Assembly: GCA_008638415.1 (NCBI GenBank)
Contig: VWVT01000003.1
Coordinates: forward strand, 1 to 64,000
Length of the DNA: 64,000 nucleotides
Reading direction: 5' to 3'
DNA from: Nocardiopsis sinuspersici
GTDB taxonomy: Bacteria; Actinomycetota; Actinomycetes; Streptosporangiales; Streptosporangiaceae
Position 1 is the first letter of the stretch; each line of letters starts with the position of its first letter. Shown in pieces: positions 1 through 8,463 of this stretch. The position numbers and the translations under genes are program-made. A model generated the notes under the pieces. That model did no database searches, had not been told where the DNA came from, and saw nothing but the letters and a program-made list of their open reading frames with translations.

Positions 1-58
1 CCGGCGCCGGCGCCGGCCGGCCGGGGTGGGACGGTCCCCCCGCCCCGGCGGGGGCCGG

Positions 59-75
59 GCCCGCCGACGGCGGGC
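59..75 (-). terminator. Possible terminator after the xylanase gene
   Basis: A compact 8-bp GC inverted repeat (GCCCGCCG / CGGCGGGC) with essentially no loop lies about 35 nt past the xylanase stop codon on the minus strand. There is no T-tract, and bases 1-108 are so GC-rich that hairpins arise easily, so this is only a weak call. Confidence 0.3.
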
Positions 76-108
76 ACGGCGGGCCGCTCTCAGCGCGGGG
101 CCGCTCGG

Positions 109-1284
109 CTACCAGTCGCGACCGGCCCAGGGCGGGGGACCCCACCCGTGGTCGTCCCCGGCCTCCAGGAGGGTGGACTTCAGGGCGAAGTAGGAGGGCT
201 TGGGCGTGAACTGCCCGTCCATGATCGTCGCGGAGCCCTCGCCCTCGAAGAACACCGGCACCCAGGAGTACTTGTCGGTGAAGCCCCAGATGGTGAAGGA
301 GCCGCAGCCCTCCACGCCCAGGCACGCCGAGAGCGCCTGCTCGTAGTAGTCGGCCTGCTGCTCCAACTGCTCCGGGGTCGGCTCCCCGCTCTCCGGAAGC
401 CGCATGCGCACGTCCACCTCGGTCAGGGCGGTGCCCAGGCCCAGGTCGTCGAAGCGCTGCAGGTTCTCCTCAAGACTCCCGGGGAAGCCGTACTGGGTGC
501 TCAGGTGCACCTGGGCGGAGAACCCGTGCACCGGCACGTCGTCCGCGAGCAGTTCCCGGATGAGCTCGTAGTAGGCGTCGCTCTTGGCGTTGACGTCCTC
601 GACGCCGTAGTCGTTGAAGTACAGCTCGGCCGACGGGTCGGCCTCGTGCGCCCAGCGGAAGGCGTCGGCGATGATCCCCGGGCCGAGCTCGCGGATCCAG
701 ATGTTCTCCTCGGTGCGCAGCTCGCCCGACGAGTCGAAGATCTCGTTGGCCACGTCCCACTGGTCGATCCGGCCCTCGTAGCGACCGACGACGGTGGTGA
801 TGTGGTCGTGCAGGATCTCGCGCAGCTCCTCGTCGGTGAAGTCGCCCTCCTCCAGCCACGCGGGGTTCTGGCTGTGCCAGAACAGCGTGTGCCCGCGCAC
901 GTCCTGGCCGTGGCGCTCGGCGAACTCCACGATGGCGTCGGCCATCCCGAAGTCGTACTCGCCCCGTGCGGGGTGGATGTACTCCCACTTCATCTGGTTC
1001 TCGGCGGAGACCGAGCTGAAGTGGCGTGCCAGGAGTTTGCGGTACTCCTTGTCCGAGGTGAAGGGGTCGGGGTAGTCCTGTTCGAGGTGGTGCCCGCCGC
1101 CCGCGACGGCGGTGCCGATGACGAGGTCGTCGGGCGCGGCCCAGCGCAGTGTGCCGGGCTTGGCGTGCCCGGGGTGGTTGTGGCCCCGGTGGTCGGGGGC
1201 CGGGTCGGCGGACGCCGGAGCGGCCAGGGGTATCGACAGCGCCGCCGCGGCGAGGGTGGCGGTGATGAGGCGGACCGGCTTCAT
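109..1284 (-). CDS. Secreted endo-1,4-beta-xylanase, GH10 family
   Basis: The 391-residue product should hydrolyse internal beta-1,4 links of xylan outside the cell. It begins with a Sec signal peptide (KPVR, hydrophobic stretch, A-S-A cleavage region), then a His-rich linker, then a single GH10 barrel. The acid/base glutamate is in WDVANE (about residue 181) and the nucleophile in LTEVDVR (about residue 289). The substrate-binding motifs GHTLFWHSQ and NDYG are present. There is no carbohydrate-binding module. ATG at 1284 is chosen because GGAG lies upstream and the signal peptide starts right after it; an in-frame start 7 codons earlier has no ribosome site. It is divergent from a LacI-family gene whose likely operator lies just downstream of its -10. 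Confidence 0.93.
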   Translation of the reverse strand: MKPVRLITATLAAAALSIPLAAPASADPAPDHRGHNHPGHAKPGTLRWAAPDDLVIGTAVAGGGHHLEQDYPDPFTSDKEYRKLLARHFSSVSAENQMKWEYIHPARGEYDFGMADAIVEFAERHGQDVRGHTLFWHSQNPAWLEEGDFTDEELREILHDHITTVVGRYEGRIDQWDVANEIFDSSGELRTEENIWIRELGPGIIADAFRWAHEADPSAELYFNDYGVEDVNAKSDAYYELIRELLADDVPVHGFSAQVHLSTQYGFPGSLEENLQRFDDLGLGTALTEVDVRMRLPESGEPTPEQLEQQADYYEQALSACLGVEGCGSFTIWGFTDKYSWVPVFFEGEGSATIMDGQFTPKPSYFALKSTLLEAGDDHGWGPPPWAGRDW

Positions 1285-1313
1285 GGGGGGCTCCAGTTCT
1301 CGCATCTACGGAA

Positions 1314-1333
1314 GTTCCGGAAGATTCCGTAAC
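1314..1333. promoter_or_regulatory. Operator-like site at the xylanase promoter (copy 1)
   Basis: GTTCCGGAAGATTCCGTAAC matches the site at 2551-2570 at 17 of 20 positions. The core is an imperfect palindrome (CCGGAAG/ATTCCGT). It sits between the xylanase -10 and its start codon, where a bound repressor would block transcription. The adjacent LacI-family protein is the obvious candidate binder; that assignment is inference. Confidence 0.6.
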
Positions 1334-1346
1334 ATGTGGGAAATGG

Positions 1347-1376
1347 ACACTAGGCTGTTGACGTGCGAAGCGTCAA
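1347..1376 (-). promoter_or_regulatory. Xylanase promoter
   Basis: On the minus strand TTGACG (1371-1376) is followed by an 18-bp spacer and TAGTGT (1347-1352). The -35 is half of a larger inverted repeat (TTGACG...CGTCAA, 1358-1376), so a TTGACG also points the other way and may serve the LacI-family gene. Confidence 0.55.
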
Positions 1377-1445
1377 GGTCCGGCCGTATCGGTGTACCGG
1401 CCCGCCGCCCGTGCTCGTACCCTGAGTGAGTACAAGGGAGGACCA

Positions 1446-2462
1446 GTGGCCGACAGCCCGTCACGAGACGTCACCATCTCCGCCATCGCCGCCGAGGCAG
1501 GCGTGTCCGCGCCGACGGTGTCGCGCGTCCTCAACGGCCGGGGCGATGTGGCCCCCGCCACGCGAGAACGCATCGAGACCCTGATCAGGGTCCACGGCTA
1601 CCGGCGCCGCGGCAGCCGCCCCCGGGAGCGGATCGGCCTGCTCGACCTGGTCTTCAACGACCTGGACAGCCCGTGGGCGGTCGAGATCATCCGCGGCGTG
1701 GAGGACGCCGCACACACAGTGGGCACGGGCATCGTCGTCTCGGCCATACACCGCAGGGCCAGTTCGACACGCCAGTGGCTGGAGAACGTGCGCTCGCGAG
1801 CCAGCGACGGCGCCATCCTCGTGACCACGGACTTGGACCCCGCCCTACAGGCGGAGCTGGGGGAGCTGCACGTGCCCGCCGTGGTCGTCGACCCGGTCGG
1901 CGTCCCGGACCTGGCCACGCCCACGATCGGCGCCACCAACTGGGCCGGGGGCCTGAGCGCCACCGAGCACCTGATCCACCTCGGGCACCGCCGCATCGCC
2001 CTCGTCGCGGGCCGCCCCGAGCTGTGGTGCAGCCGCGCCCGGCTCGACGGGTACCGGGCCGGGCTGGAGACCGCGGGACTGGCCGTCGACGACGAGCTGG
2101 TGATACCGGGGGAGTTCGGCTACGAGTCCGGTTTCCGGGCGGGGGAGCGACTGTTCGACCTCGCCGATCCGCCCACGGCCGTGTTCGCGGCCAGCGACCA
2201 GATGGCCCTCGGCGTCTACGAGGCGCTGCGGCGGCGGGGCCTGCGGGTCCCCGGCGACGTCAGCGTGGTGGGTTTCGACGACCTGCCGGAGGCGCGCTGG
2301 TCCTCGCCGTCGCTGACCACGGTGCGCCAGCCGCTGTCGGACATGGGCCGGCTCGCGGTGCGCACCGTGCACAGGCTCGTGCAGCACGAGACGATCGAGA
2401 GCCCGAGGGTCGAGCTGGCGACCGAGCTCGTCGTCCGGGACAGCACCGGACCGCCGCCGTGA
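1446..2462 (+). CDS. LacI-family transcriptional regulator
   Basis: This 338-residue protein has the standard LacI architecture. An N-terminal helix-turn-helix (TISAIAAEAGVSAPTVSRVL, about residues 9-28) is followed by the hinge helix and a periplasmic-binding-protein-like sugar-sensing domain (GLLDLVFNDLDSPWA to VSVVGFDDLPEARW). GTG at 1446 is preceded by GGGAGG at a good distance; an upstream in-frame start would add 18 unconserved residues. It lies between the divergent xylanase gene and the CE4 deacetylase, and both promoters carry the same 20-bp dyad, so it is probably the local repressor responding to a xylan-derived sugar. The ligand cannot be read from sequence. Confidence 0.92.
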   Translation: MADSPSRDVTISAIAAEAGVSAPTVSRVLNGRGDVAPATRERIETLIRVHGYRRRGSRPRERIGLLDLVFNDLDSPWAVEIIRGVEDAAHTVGTGIVVSAIHRRASSTRQWLENVRSRASDGAILVTTDLDPALQAELGELHVPAVVVDPVGVPDLATPTIGATNWAGGLSATEHLIHLGHRRIALVAGRPELWCSRARLDGYRAGLETAGLAVDDELVIPGEFGYESGFRAGERLFDLADPPTAVFAASDQMALGVYEALRRRGLRVPGDVSVVGFDDLPEARWSSPSLTTVRQPLSDMGRLAVRTVHRLVQHETIESPRVELATELVVRDSTGPPP

Positions 2463-2512
2463 ACCGCCGCCCACGGCGGCGGTGAGAGGGCGACACGGTT
2501 CGCACGGGTTCG

Positions 2513-2542
2513 TTGACACCGCGCCGCGGTGCTCTTTAGGCT
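2513..2542 (+). promoter_or_regulatory. Promoter of the CE4/SGNH genes
   Basis: TTGACA (2513-2518), an 18-bp spacer and TAGGCT (2537-2542) form a near-consensus vegetative promoter. The geometry is the same as the xylanase promoter, with the operator-like dyad beginning 8 nt past the -10. Confidence 0.6.
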
Positions 2543-2550
2543 GCCTTTAC

Positions 2551-2570
2551 CTTCCGGAAGCTTCCGGAAC
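2551..2570. promoter_or_regulatory. Operator-like site at the CE4 promoter (copy 2)
   Basis: CTTCCGGAAGCTTCCGGAAC contains a perfect 14-bp palindrome (CCGGAAGCTTCCGG). It is the second copy of the site found upstream of the xylanase gene. Its position over the likely transcription start fits negative control by the neighbouring LacI-family protein. Confidence 0.6.
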
Positions 2571-2604
2571 AACCCCCCCGCTCTCCGTGGCCAAGGAGAC
2601 CTGT

Positions 2605-3390
2605 GTGACCATCCCTCGCGGACGTTCCCGAACACGGGGCCGCCTTCTGACGACCCTGATCACCCTCGGACTCGCCTTGTGCGTCGCGACTCCGGCAAAC
2701 GCCCTCCCGTCACCCTCCACCACCCTCAACGGTCGCGCTCCGCGCGCGGAGTCCCCCTCTTCGTCGCCCTCCACCTCCAAGGGTCCCGCCACCCCCGACA
2801 TCGTCGACTCGACGCGGCGGGGCGGCCGGGCCGTGGCGCTCACCTTCGACGACGGGCCCGACCCCCGCAACACGCCCCGGTTGCTCGACGTGCTGCGCGA
2901 GCACCGCGTCAAGGCCGTGTTCTGCCTGTGGGGAGACCACGTGCGCCAGCACCCCGACATCGTCCGGCGGATCGCGGCGGACGGGCACACGCTGTGCAAC
3001 CACACGATGAGCCACGACGACATGAGCACCTGGTCGGCGGAGGACGTCCGCGCGGACCTGCTGGAGACCAACGCGGCGATCCGTGAAGCGGTGCCGCACG
3101 CCCGCGTCCCCTACTTCCGGGCGCCCTACGGAGCCTGGGGCCGGACCCCGGAGGTGGCCGCGGGACTGGGCATGCAGCCGCTCGGCTGGAGCCTCGCCGT
3201 CGAGGACTGGGTACCGCCCGGAACCGACGTACTCCTCCGGCGCCTGGAGGAGGGCGTGAGGCCCGGGTCGGTGGTGCTCCTGCACGACGGAGGAGGCGAC
3301 CGCGGCCAGACGGTCGCCGCCGTGGCCCGACTCATCCCGGCCCTCGAATCCGACGGCTGGCACTTCACCCGCCCCGCGCGGCGCGGGTAG
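2605..3390 (+). CDS. Secreted CE4 polysaccharide deacetylase
   Basis: This 261-residue exported enzyme should remove acetyl groups from a polysaccharide using a divalent metal. A signal peptide (about residues 1-33, ending T-P-A-N-A) is followed by a Ser/Pro/Thr-rich linker and a NodB-homology domain. The motifs appear in order: TFDDGPD, NHTMSHDD (metal histidines), RAPYGAW, DWVPPG and LLHDGG. Next to a xylanase and an SGNH esterase, acetylxylan is the most likely substrate, though chitin or peptidoglycan cannot be excluded. GTG at 2605 is preferred because AAGGAG lies 6 nt upstream and the signal peptide begins there; the reading frame extends 41 codons further without a plausible start. Part of the linker coincides with a sequence that recurs near 32.4 kb. 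Confidence 0.88.
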   Translation: MTIPRGRSRTRGRLLTTLITLGLALCVATPANALPSPSTTLNGRAPRAESPSSSPSTSKGPATPDIVDSTRRGGRAVALTFDDGPDPRNTPRLLDVLREHRVKAVFCLWGDHVRQHPDIVRRIAADGHTLCNHTMSHDDMSTWSAEDVRADLLETNAAIREAVPHARVPYFRAPYGAWGRTPEVAAGLGMQPLGWSLAVEDWVPPGTDVLLRRLEEGVRPGSVVLLHDGGGDRGQTVAAVARLIPALESDGWHFTRPARRG

Positions 3391-3413
3391 TCCCCGCGGA
3401 CCGAGGAGATGAC

Positions 3414-4721
3414 ATGCCGTACACCCCCCTCTGGCGGCGCCGCGCCGCCGTCCTGGTGAGCGCGCTGGTCCTGCTCTCAGGCTGGACCGCGACCTCCGCC
3501 TCCGCCGATCCCGCGAAGCCCTCCGCCGGCGGCGGGCCCGACAACTGGGTCGGCACCTGGGCGTCCGTACCGACCGCCACACCGGCCACGGCGACCCCGG
3601 TCCTGCACGACCAGACCATCCGGCAGGTCGTCCACACCAGCATCGGCGGCGACCAGTTGCGCCTGCGGCTCACCAACGAGTTCGGTGAGACGCCGCTGCG
3701 CCTCGGAGAGGTGCACGTGGCGCTCCGGGCGGGCGCGTCGGGAACCGACATCGACCCGTCCACCGACCGCACCGTCACCTTCGGCGGACGCACGTCGGCG
3801 ACCGTTCCGGCCGGTGCTCCGATGATCAGCGATCCGGTGCCGCTGGCGCTGCCCCCGCGCTCCGACCTGGTCGTGAGCATCCACGTTCCGGACAGGACCC
3901 CGGTGAGCACCCTGCACGCCTTCTCCTACCAGGAGAACGTCGTGGCCGAGGGCGACGTCACCGGCGACAGGACCGTCGAGGCGACCGAGACGCTCACCCA
4001 GTGGCACTTCCTCTCCGGGGTCGGCGTGCGTGCCCGCAGCAGGGTCGCCGACTCGGTGGTGGCCCTGGGCGACTCCATCACCGACGGCTCCGAGACCGAG
4101 GTGAACGCCAACCACCGGTGGCCCGACCTGCTCGCCGAGCGCCTGGGACACACCGGCGTGCTGAACCTGGGGATCGCCGGCAACCGGCTCCTGCACGATC
4201 CCAACCCGCCCGAGGGCAGCGACGCGGAGGACTACGCGGCCTTCTTCGGGCAGAGCGCCCTGCGCCGCTTCGACCGGGACGTGCTGTCACAGCCGGGAGT
4301 GGGCCACGTCATCGTCCTGCTCGGTGTGAACGACCTCGGCCACCCCGGCACGACGGCGCCGATCTCGGAGACCGTCACGGCCGAGGAGATCATCGGTGCG
4401 CACCGCCAGCTCGTCACCCGGGCGCATGCCGCCGGCCTGCGTGTCTACGGCGGCACCATCCTGCCGTTCAAGGGCGACTCGCTCGGCTTCCACACCGAGG
4501 AGAACGAGGCCAAGCGGCAGGCGGTCAACGAGTGGATCCGCACGAGCGGGGAGTACGACGCCGTCATCGACTTCGACGAGGCGCTGCGCGACCCGGAGGA
4601 CCCGCTGCGCCTGCGGCCCGACTACGACAGCGGTGACGGCCTGCACCCCAACGACGCCGGTATGGCGGCCATGGCCGAGGTGATCCCCTCCCGGCTGTTC
4701 CGCCCCGGAGCCCACGGATAG
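3414..4721 (+). CDS. Secreted SGNH/GDSL-family esterase
   Basis: A 435-residue exported hydrolase with a signal peptide (about residues 1-32), an N-terminal beta-rich region (about 40-200) and a C-terminal SGNH domain. The blocks are in order: GDSIT (nucleophile Ser), GIAGNR, GVND and DGLHPND (catalytic Asp/His). Proteins of this layout include lipases and carbohydrate acetyl-esterases; the xylanase and CE4 neighbours favour deacetylation of plant polysaccharide. ATG at 3414 follows GAGGAG and lies 23 nt after the CE4 stop, so the two genes probably share a transcript. A strong hairpin ends the unit. Confidence 0.88.
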   Translation: MPYTPLWRRRAAVLVSALVLLSGWTATSASADPAKPSAGGGPDNWVGTWASVPTATPATATPVLHDQTIRQVVHTSIGGDQLRLRLTNEFGETPLRLGEVHVALRAGASGTDIDPSTDRTVTFGGRTSATVPAGAPMISDPVPLALPPRSDLVVSIHVPDRTPVSTLHAFSYQENVVAEGDVTGDRTVEATETLTQWHFLSGVGVRARSRVADSVVALGDSITDGSETEVNANHRWPDLLAERLGHTGVLNLGIAGNRLLHDPNPPEGSDAEDYAAFFGQSALRRFDRDVLSQPGVGHVIVLLGVNDLGHPGTTAPISETVTAEEIIGAHRQLVTRAHAAGLRVYGGTILPFKGDSLGFHTEENEAKRQAVNEWIRTSGEYDAVIDFDEALRDPEDPLRLRPDYDSGDGLHPNDAGMAAMAEVIPSRLFRPGAHG

Positions 4722-4742
4722 GAAACGACGGACCGGCGGAAG

Positions 4743-4780
4743 CCGGCGGGGCGGCCACCCGGTCGTGGCCGCCCCGCCGG
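4743..4780 (+). terminator. Strong hairpin terminator of the xylan-utilisation genes
   Basis: A perfect 16-bp GC-rich stem with a 6-nt loop begins 22 nt after the esterase stop codon. It lacks a T-tract, as is common in actinomycetes. Confidence 0.7.
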
Positions 4781-5091
4781 GCTCCGGAGGGAGTCGTGAC
4801 GCTGTGTAGCGGGTTTCGGTCAATCTCTTTACTCAGGCTCATGTGTCCCTAACGGTCCACACCTTGCGGCTGGACCCGGTTCCGACACGGACACATTTTG
4901 GGTCGACCGGGTCTTCTTGACCAACAAGCCGCAACGCTACGCGACTTTCTCGACACTTTTGGTTACTGTTCGGGGCGTCGGTCCATGCCCGCGCTCGACG
5001 TGCGCCCCGTCCACACACGCAGACCTGGGTTCCCTGTGCCGGGGCGGTGACTCGAAGTGAGGCTTCCAGAGCCGTGGTCCTGGGGGGATAT
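4781..5091 (+). promoter_or_regulatory. Intergenic leader upstream of the exopolysaccharide locus
   Basis: About 310 nt without a convincing gene, with lower GC than its surroundings at 4830-4990. A possible start signal is TTACTG near 4962-4967 after a TCGACA at 4950-4955, but spacing is poor. TTGACC at 4918-4923 is another -35 candidate. No riboswitch was recognised. It must carry the promoter of the plus-strand polysaccharide/sulfate operon. Confidence 0.35.
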
Positions 5092-6615
5092 GTGGTCACA
5101 ACCAGCCGGATGAAGACCGCCCGCGAACAGTCGGCGCGGACCACCGCCGGCCCCGTCCCCTCCGGCGCGACCGGCGGAGCCGGGCTCGGCGGCCCGGGCG
5201 CCCGTTCCGGCGCCTGGGTCCGCCCCTACGTGGTGAGCCTGGTCTGCCTCGACCTGGCCGCCGCGCTCGCGGCGACCCTCAGCGGCACGGCCGTGCGCTT
5301 CCACGCCGTCCTCGGCGCGGCCACCACCCTTCCCTACCTCCTGCTCTCCCTCCTGCTGCCCCCGCTGTGGGTCCTGTCCGTCTGCCTGGGCGGCGGCTAC
5401 GCCCGCCGCTTCCTCGGTGTGGGCACCGAGGAGTACCGCCGCGTCGCCACCTCCGGGCTCATGCTGGGCGCGGCGGTCGCCGTCGGCGCCTACGCCGTCG
5501 GGTTCGACCTGGCGCGCGGCTACGCGCTCGTCGCGCTGCCGCTCATCCTCCTGATCAGCCTCGGCCTGCGGTACGCGCGCCGCAAGGCCCTCCACCGGAG
5601 CCGCCGCTCCGGCCGGTGCATGAGCGGCGTCGTGGTCGTGGGCTACCGGGTGGCCGCCCGCGACCTCATCCGCCGGTTCCGCGGGGAGGTCTACCACGGC
5701 ATGCGCGTCGTGGGCGTGTGCCTGCCCGGGGACGAGGCCGCTCCCGGCGCCGATGAGGTGGAGGACTGCCCGGTCCTGGGCACCTTCACCGACGCCGCGG
5801 ACGCCGCCGCCCTCGTCGGCGCCGACACGGTCGCGGTCCTGGCCTGCCCGGAGATGGACGGGGCGGAACTGCGCCGCCTGGCGTGGCGGCTGGAGAAGAC
5901 CGACACCGACCTCATCGTCGCCTCCGCGCTCATGGACGTGGCGGGGCCGCGCACCTCCATCCGCCCGGTCGCCGGGCTGCCCCTGCTGCACGTGGAGCAC
6001 CCGGAGCTGGTGGGGGCCCGCCGCGTCCTCAAGGGCGCCTTCGACCGCTGCGCCGCGGCCCTCGCGCTGGCCCTGCTGTCCCCGCTGTTCCTGGTGCTGT
6101 CCGTCCTCGTCCGCGCCGAGGGCGGCGGACCGGTCCTCTTCACCCAGACGCGCGTGGGCAGGGGTGGCCGCGAGTTCACCGTCTACAAGTTCCGTACGAT
6201 GGTGGCTGGGGCCGAGGCGCTGAAGACGGTGCTCCGGCCCCGCAACGAGCACGACGGTGTGCTCTTCAAGATGCGTCGCGATCCCAGGGTGACGCCCGTG
6301 GGTGTATGGCTGCGCCGGTACTCGCTAGACGAGCTCCCCCAGCTCGTCAACGTGGTACGGGGGGAGATGTCGCTCGTCGGCCCCAGGCCGCCGCTGCCGG
6401 AGGAGGTCGCCCAGTACGGGGACGACGTCCGCCGCAGGCTGGTGGTCAAGCCGGGGATGACGGGCCTGTGGCAGGTCAGCGGCCGTTCCGATCTCTCTTG
6501 GGAGGAATCGGTCCGCCTCGATCTGCGGTACGTGGAAAACTGGTCGCTGACGTTGGACATCCAGATCCTGTGGAAGACGTGGTCAGCGGTGATCCGTGGG
6601 GCGGGAGCATACTAG
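5092..6615 (+). CDS. Polyprenyl-phosphate sugar-1-phosphate transferase (exopolysaccharide initiation)
   Basis: This membrane enzyme would start repeat-unit assembly by moving a sugar-1-phosphate from a nucleotide sugar to undecaprenyl phosphate. Hydrophobic segments occupy about residues 25-170, followed by a central region (NAD-binding-like) and the conserved sugar-transferase domain from about residue 307. The signatures KGAFDR, FTVYKFRTMV, DELPQLVNV, MSLVGPRPP and PGMTGLWQVSGR are all present. GTG at 5092 (GGGGGG 4 nt upstream) is chosen over GTG 5047 and ATG 5110, with moderate certainty. The cysQ-like gene begins 3 nt after its stop, tying polymer initiation to sulfate metabolism. Confidence 0.9.
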   Translation: MVTTSRMKTAREQSARTTAGPVPSGATGGAGLGGPGARSGAWVRPYVVSLVCLDLAAALAATLSGTAVRFHAVLGAATTLPYLLLSLLLPPLWVLSVCLGGGYARRFLGVGTEEYRRVATSGLMLGAAVAVGAYAVGFDLARGYALVALPLILLISLGLRYARRKALHRSRRSGRCMSGVVVVGYRVAARDLIRRFRGEVYHGMRVVGVCLPGDEAAPGADEVEDCPVLGTFTDAADAAALVGADTVAVLACPEMDGAELRRLAWRLEKTDTDLIVASALMDVAGPRTSIRPVAGLPLLHVEHPELVGARRVLKGAFDRCAAALALALLSPLFLVLSVLVRAEGGGPVLFTQTRVGRGGREFTVYKFRTMVAGAEALKTVLRPRNEHDGVLFKMRRDPRVTPVGVWLRRYSLDELPQLVNVVRGEMSLVGPRPPLPEEVAQYGDDVRRRLVVKPGMTGLWQVSGRSDLSWEESVRLDLRYVENWSLTLDIQILWKTWSAVIRGAGAY

Positions 6616-6618
6616 CCG

Positions 6619-7410
6619 GTGAAGAGCATCCGAAACGATCATGAGGTGGCCCGCGACCTGGCGAGCGAGGCGGGGCAGCTACTGCTGCGCCTGCGCGCCC
6701 GGCACGGCTTCGACGAGCCCGACGTACTGCGTACCCTGGGCGACCGCACCTCCCACGAGTTCCTGTTCTCCGCGATCGGGCGGCTGCGGCCCAGCGACGC
6801 CGTGCTCTCGGAGGAGGGCGCCGACGACCCCGCGCGGCTGAGGGCGCGCCGGGTGTGGATCATCGATCCGCTCGACGGCACCCGCGAGTTCGCCGAGGCC
6901 GGGCGTACGGACTGGGCGGTGCACGTGGCCCTGTGGGAGAACGGCGACCTGGTCGCGGGCGCGGTGGCGCTGCCCGCGCAGGGCAGCACGGTCTCCACGG
7001 TCGATCCGCCGTGGCTGCCCGAGGAGCGGCCCTCGAACCAGCGGCTGCGCATCACCGCCAGCCGGACCCGGCCGCCCGCGTTCACGCAGCGGATGGCCAC
7101 CCAGCTCGGCGCCGAGGTGATCCCCATGGGTTCGGCGGGCGCCAAGATCTGCGCGGTGCTGCTCGGGATCGCCGACATCTACGTGCACGCCGGCGGCCAG
7201 TACGAGTGGGACAGCGCCGCACCGGTGGCCGTCGCCCAGGCCGCGGGTCTGCACGCCTCCCGGATCGACGGCTCCCCGCTGCGCTACAACATGGCCGACC
7301 CGCTGCTGCCCGATGTCCTTGTATGTCGACCGGAATTGTCGGGTATGTTGTTGGCAAGCATCCGCGACGGCGCGGACCTGGACAGCGCGGGTCCGCACGC
7401 GGGGGGCTGA
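6619..7410 (+). CDS. cysQ: 3'(2'),5'-bisphosphate nucleotidase (PAP phosphatase), CysQ-like
   Basis: A 263-residue member of the inositol-monophosphatase superfamily. Metal-binding motifs are the SEEG segment (about residues 64-67), DPLDGT (about 82-87) and the C-terminal WDSAAP. CysQ-type enzymes hydrolyse 3'-phosphoadenosine 5'-phosphate, the inhibitory by-product of sulfotransferases. A purely inositol-phosphatase role is possible from fold alone, but the gene starts 3 nt after the sugar transferase and precedes cysD and cysN, with sulfotransferases on both arms, so PAP recycling is the better reading. Confidence 0.82.
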   Translation: MKSIRNDHEVARDLASEAGQLLLRLRARHGFDEPDVLRTLGDRTSHEFLFSAIGRLRPSDAVLSEEGADDPARLRARRVWIIDPLDGTREFAEAGRTDWAVHVALWENGDLVAGAVALPAQGSTVSTVDPPWLPEERPSNQRLRITASRTRPPAFTQRMATQLGAEVIPMGSAGAKICAVLLGIADIYVHAGGQYEWDSAAPVAVAQAAGLHASRIDGSPLRYNMADPLLPDVLVCRPELSGMLLASIRDGADLDSAGPHAGG

Positions 7411-7460
7411 GCGAACCACCCCCCGCCGTCGGCCCTGTCGATACTTACGAAGGCGGGTTC

Positions 7461-8393
7461 ATGGGTCAGGCGAGTCAGCAGGCACCCGGGCGCTACCAGC
7501 TCTCCCAGCTGGACGTTCTGGAGGCCGAAGCGATCTTCATCATGCGCGAGGTGGCCGCGGAGTTCGAGCGGCCGGTACTGCTCTTCTCGGGCGGCAAGGA
7601 CTCCCTTGTCATGCTCCGCCTCGCGGAGAAGGCCTTCTGGCCCGGTGCCATCCCCTTCCCGGTCATGCACGTGGACACCGGCCACAACTTCCCCGAGGTC
7701 ATCGAGTTCCGCGACCGCCGGGTCGCCGAGGCCGGAGTCCGCCTGGTCGTCGCCTCGGTGCAGGAGCAGATCGACGCGGGCAAGGTCACCGAGCCGACCG
7801 GCCGCTGGGCCAGCCGCAACCGCATCCAGACGGGCGCCCTGCTGGAGGCCATCGAGGAGCACGGGTTCGACGCGGCCTTCGGCGGTGCCCGCCGCGACGA
7901 GGAGAAGGCGCGCGCCAAGGAGCGGGTCTTCTCCTTCCGCGACGAGTTCGGCCAGTGGGACCCCAAGAACCAGCGCCCCGAGCTGTGGAGCGTGTTCAAC
8001 ACCCGCATCGACCGGGGCGAGCACATCCGGGTCTTCCCGATCTCCAACTGGACCGAGCTGGACGTGTGGGACTACATCCGGCGGGAGCGGCTGGAGCTGC
8101 CCTCCATCTACTTCGCCCACGAGCGCGAGGTCTTCGAGCGCGACGGCATCCTGCTCGCGAACTCGCCCCTCATCAACCGCGACGAGACCGAGGTCCCGTT
8201 CACCGAGACCGTCCGCTACCGCACGGTCGGCGACCTGACCTGCACCGGAGCGGTCAAGTCCACGGCGGCGGAGATCGACGACATCATGACCGAGATCGCC
8301 GCGACACGGGTGACCGAGCGCGGACAGACGCGGGCCGACGACCGCGCGAGCGAGGCCGCGATGGAGGACCGCAAGCGCGAGGGCTACTTCTAG
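7461..8393 (+). CDS. cysD: Sulfate adenylyltransferase subunit 2
   Basis: A 310-residue PP-loop ATP pyrophosphatase that adenylates sulfate to APS. The PP-loop SGGKDS is at about residues 43-48, followed by the CysD signatures HVDTGHNFPE, FGGARRDEE and NTRI. Length fits the family. ATG at 7461 begins MGQASQQAPGRYQLSQLDVL, close to the normal CysD N-terminus. It acts with the GTPase CysN, encoded 70 nt downstream. No reductive-pathway genes (APS or sulfite reductase) are nearby, so here APS probably feeds PAPS for sulfation. Confidence 0.95.
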   Translation: MGQASQQAPGRYQLSQLDVLEAEAIFIMREVAAEFERPVLLFSGGKDSLVMLRLAEKAFWPGAIPFPVMHVDTGHNFPEVIEFRDRRVAEAGVRLVVASVQEQIDAGKVTEPTGRWASRNRIQTGALLEAIEEHGFDAAFGGARRDEEKARAKERVFSFRDEFGQWDPKNQRPELWSVFNTRIDRGEHIRVFPISNWTELDVWDYIRRERLELPSIYFAHEREVFERDGILLANSPLINRDETEVPFTETVRYRTVGDLTCTGAVKSTAAEIDDIMTEIAATRVTERGQTRADDRASEAAMEDRKREGYF

Positions 8394-8463
8394 CGCCGGT
8401 CTGTGCCCCGTCGGCCGCATCCGCCCCTCGCAGACCACCCACTCCACATTGGACCAGGCAAGC

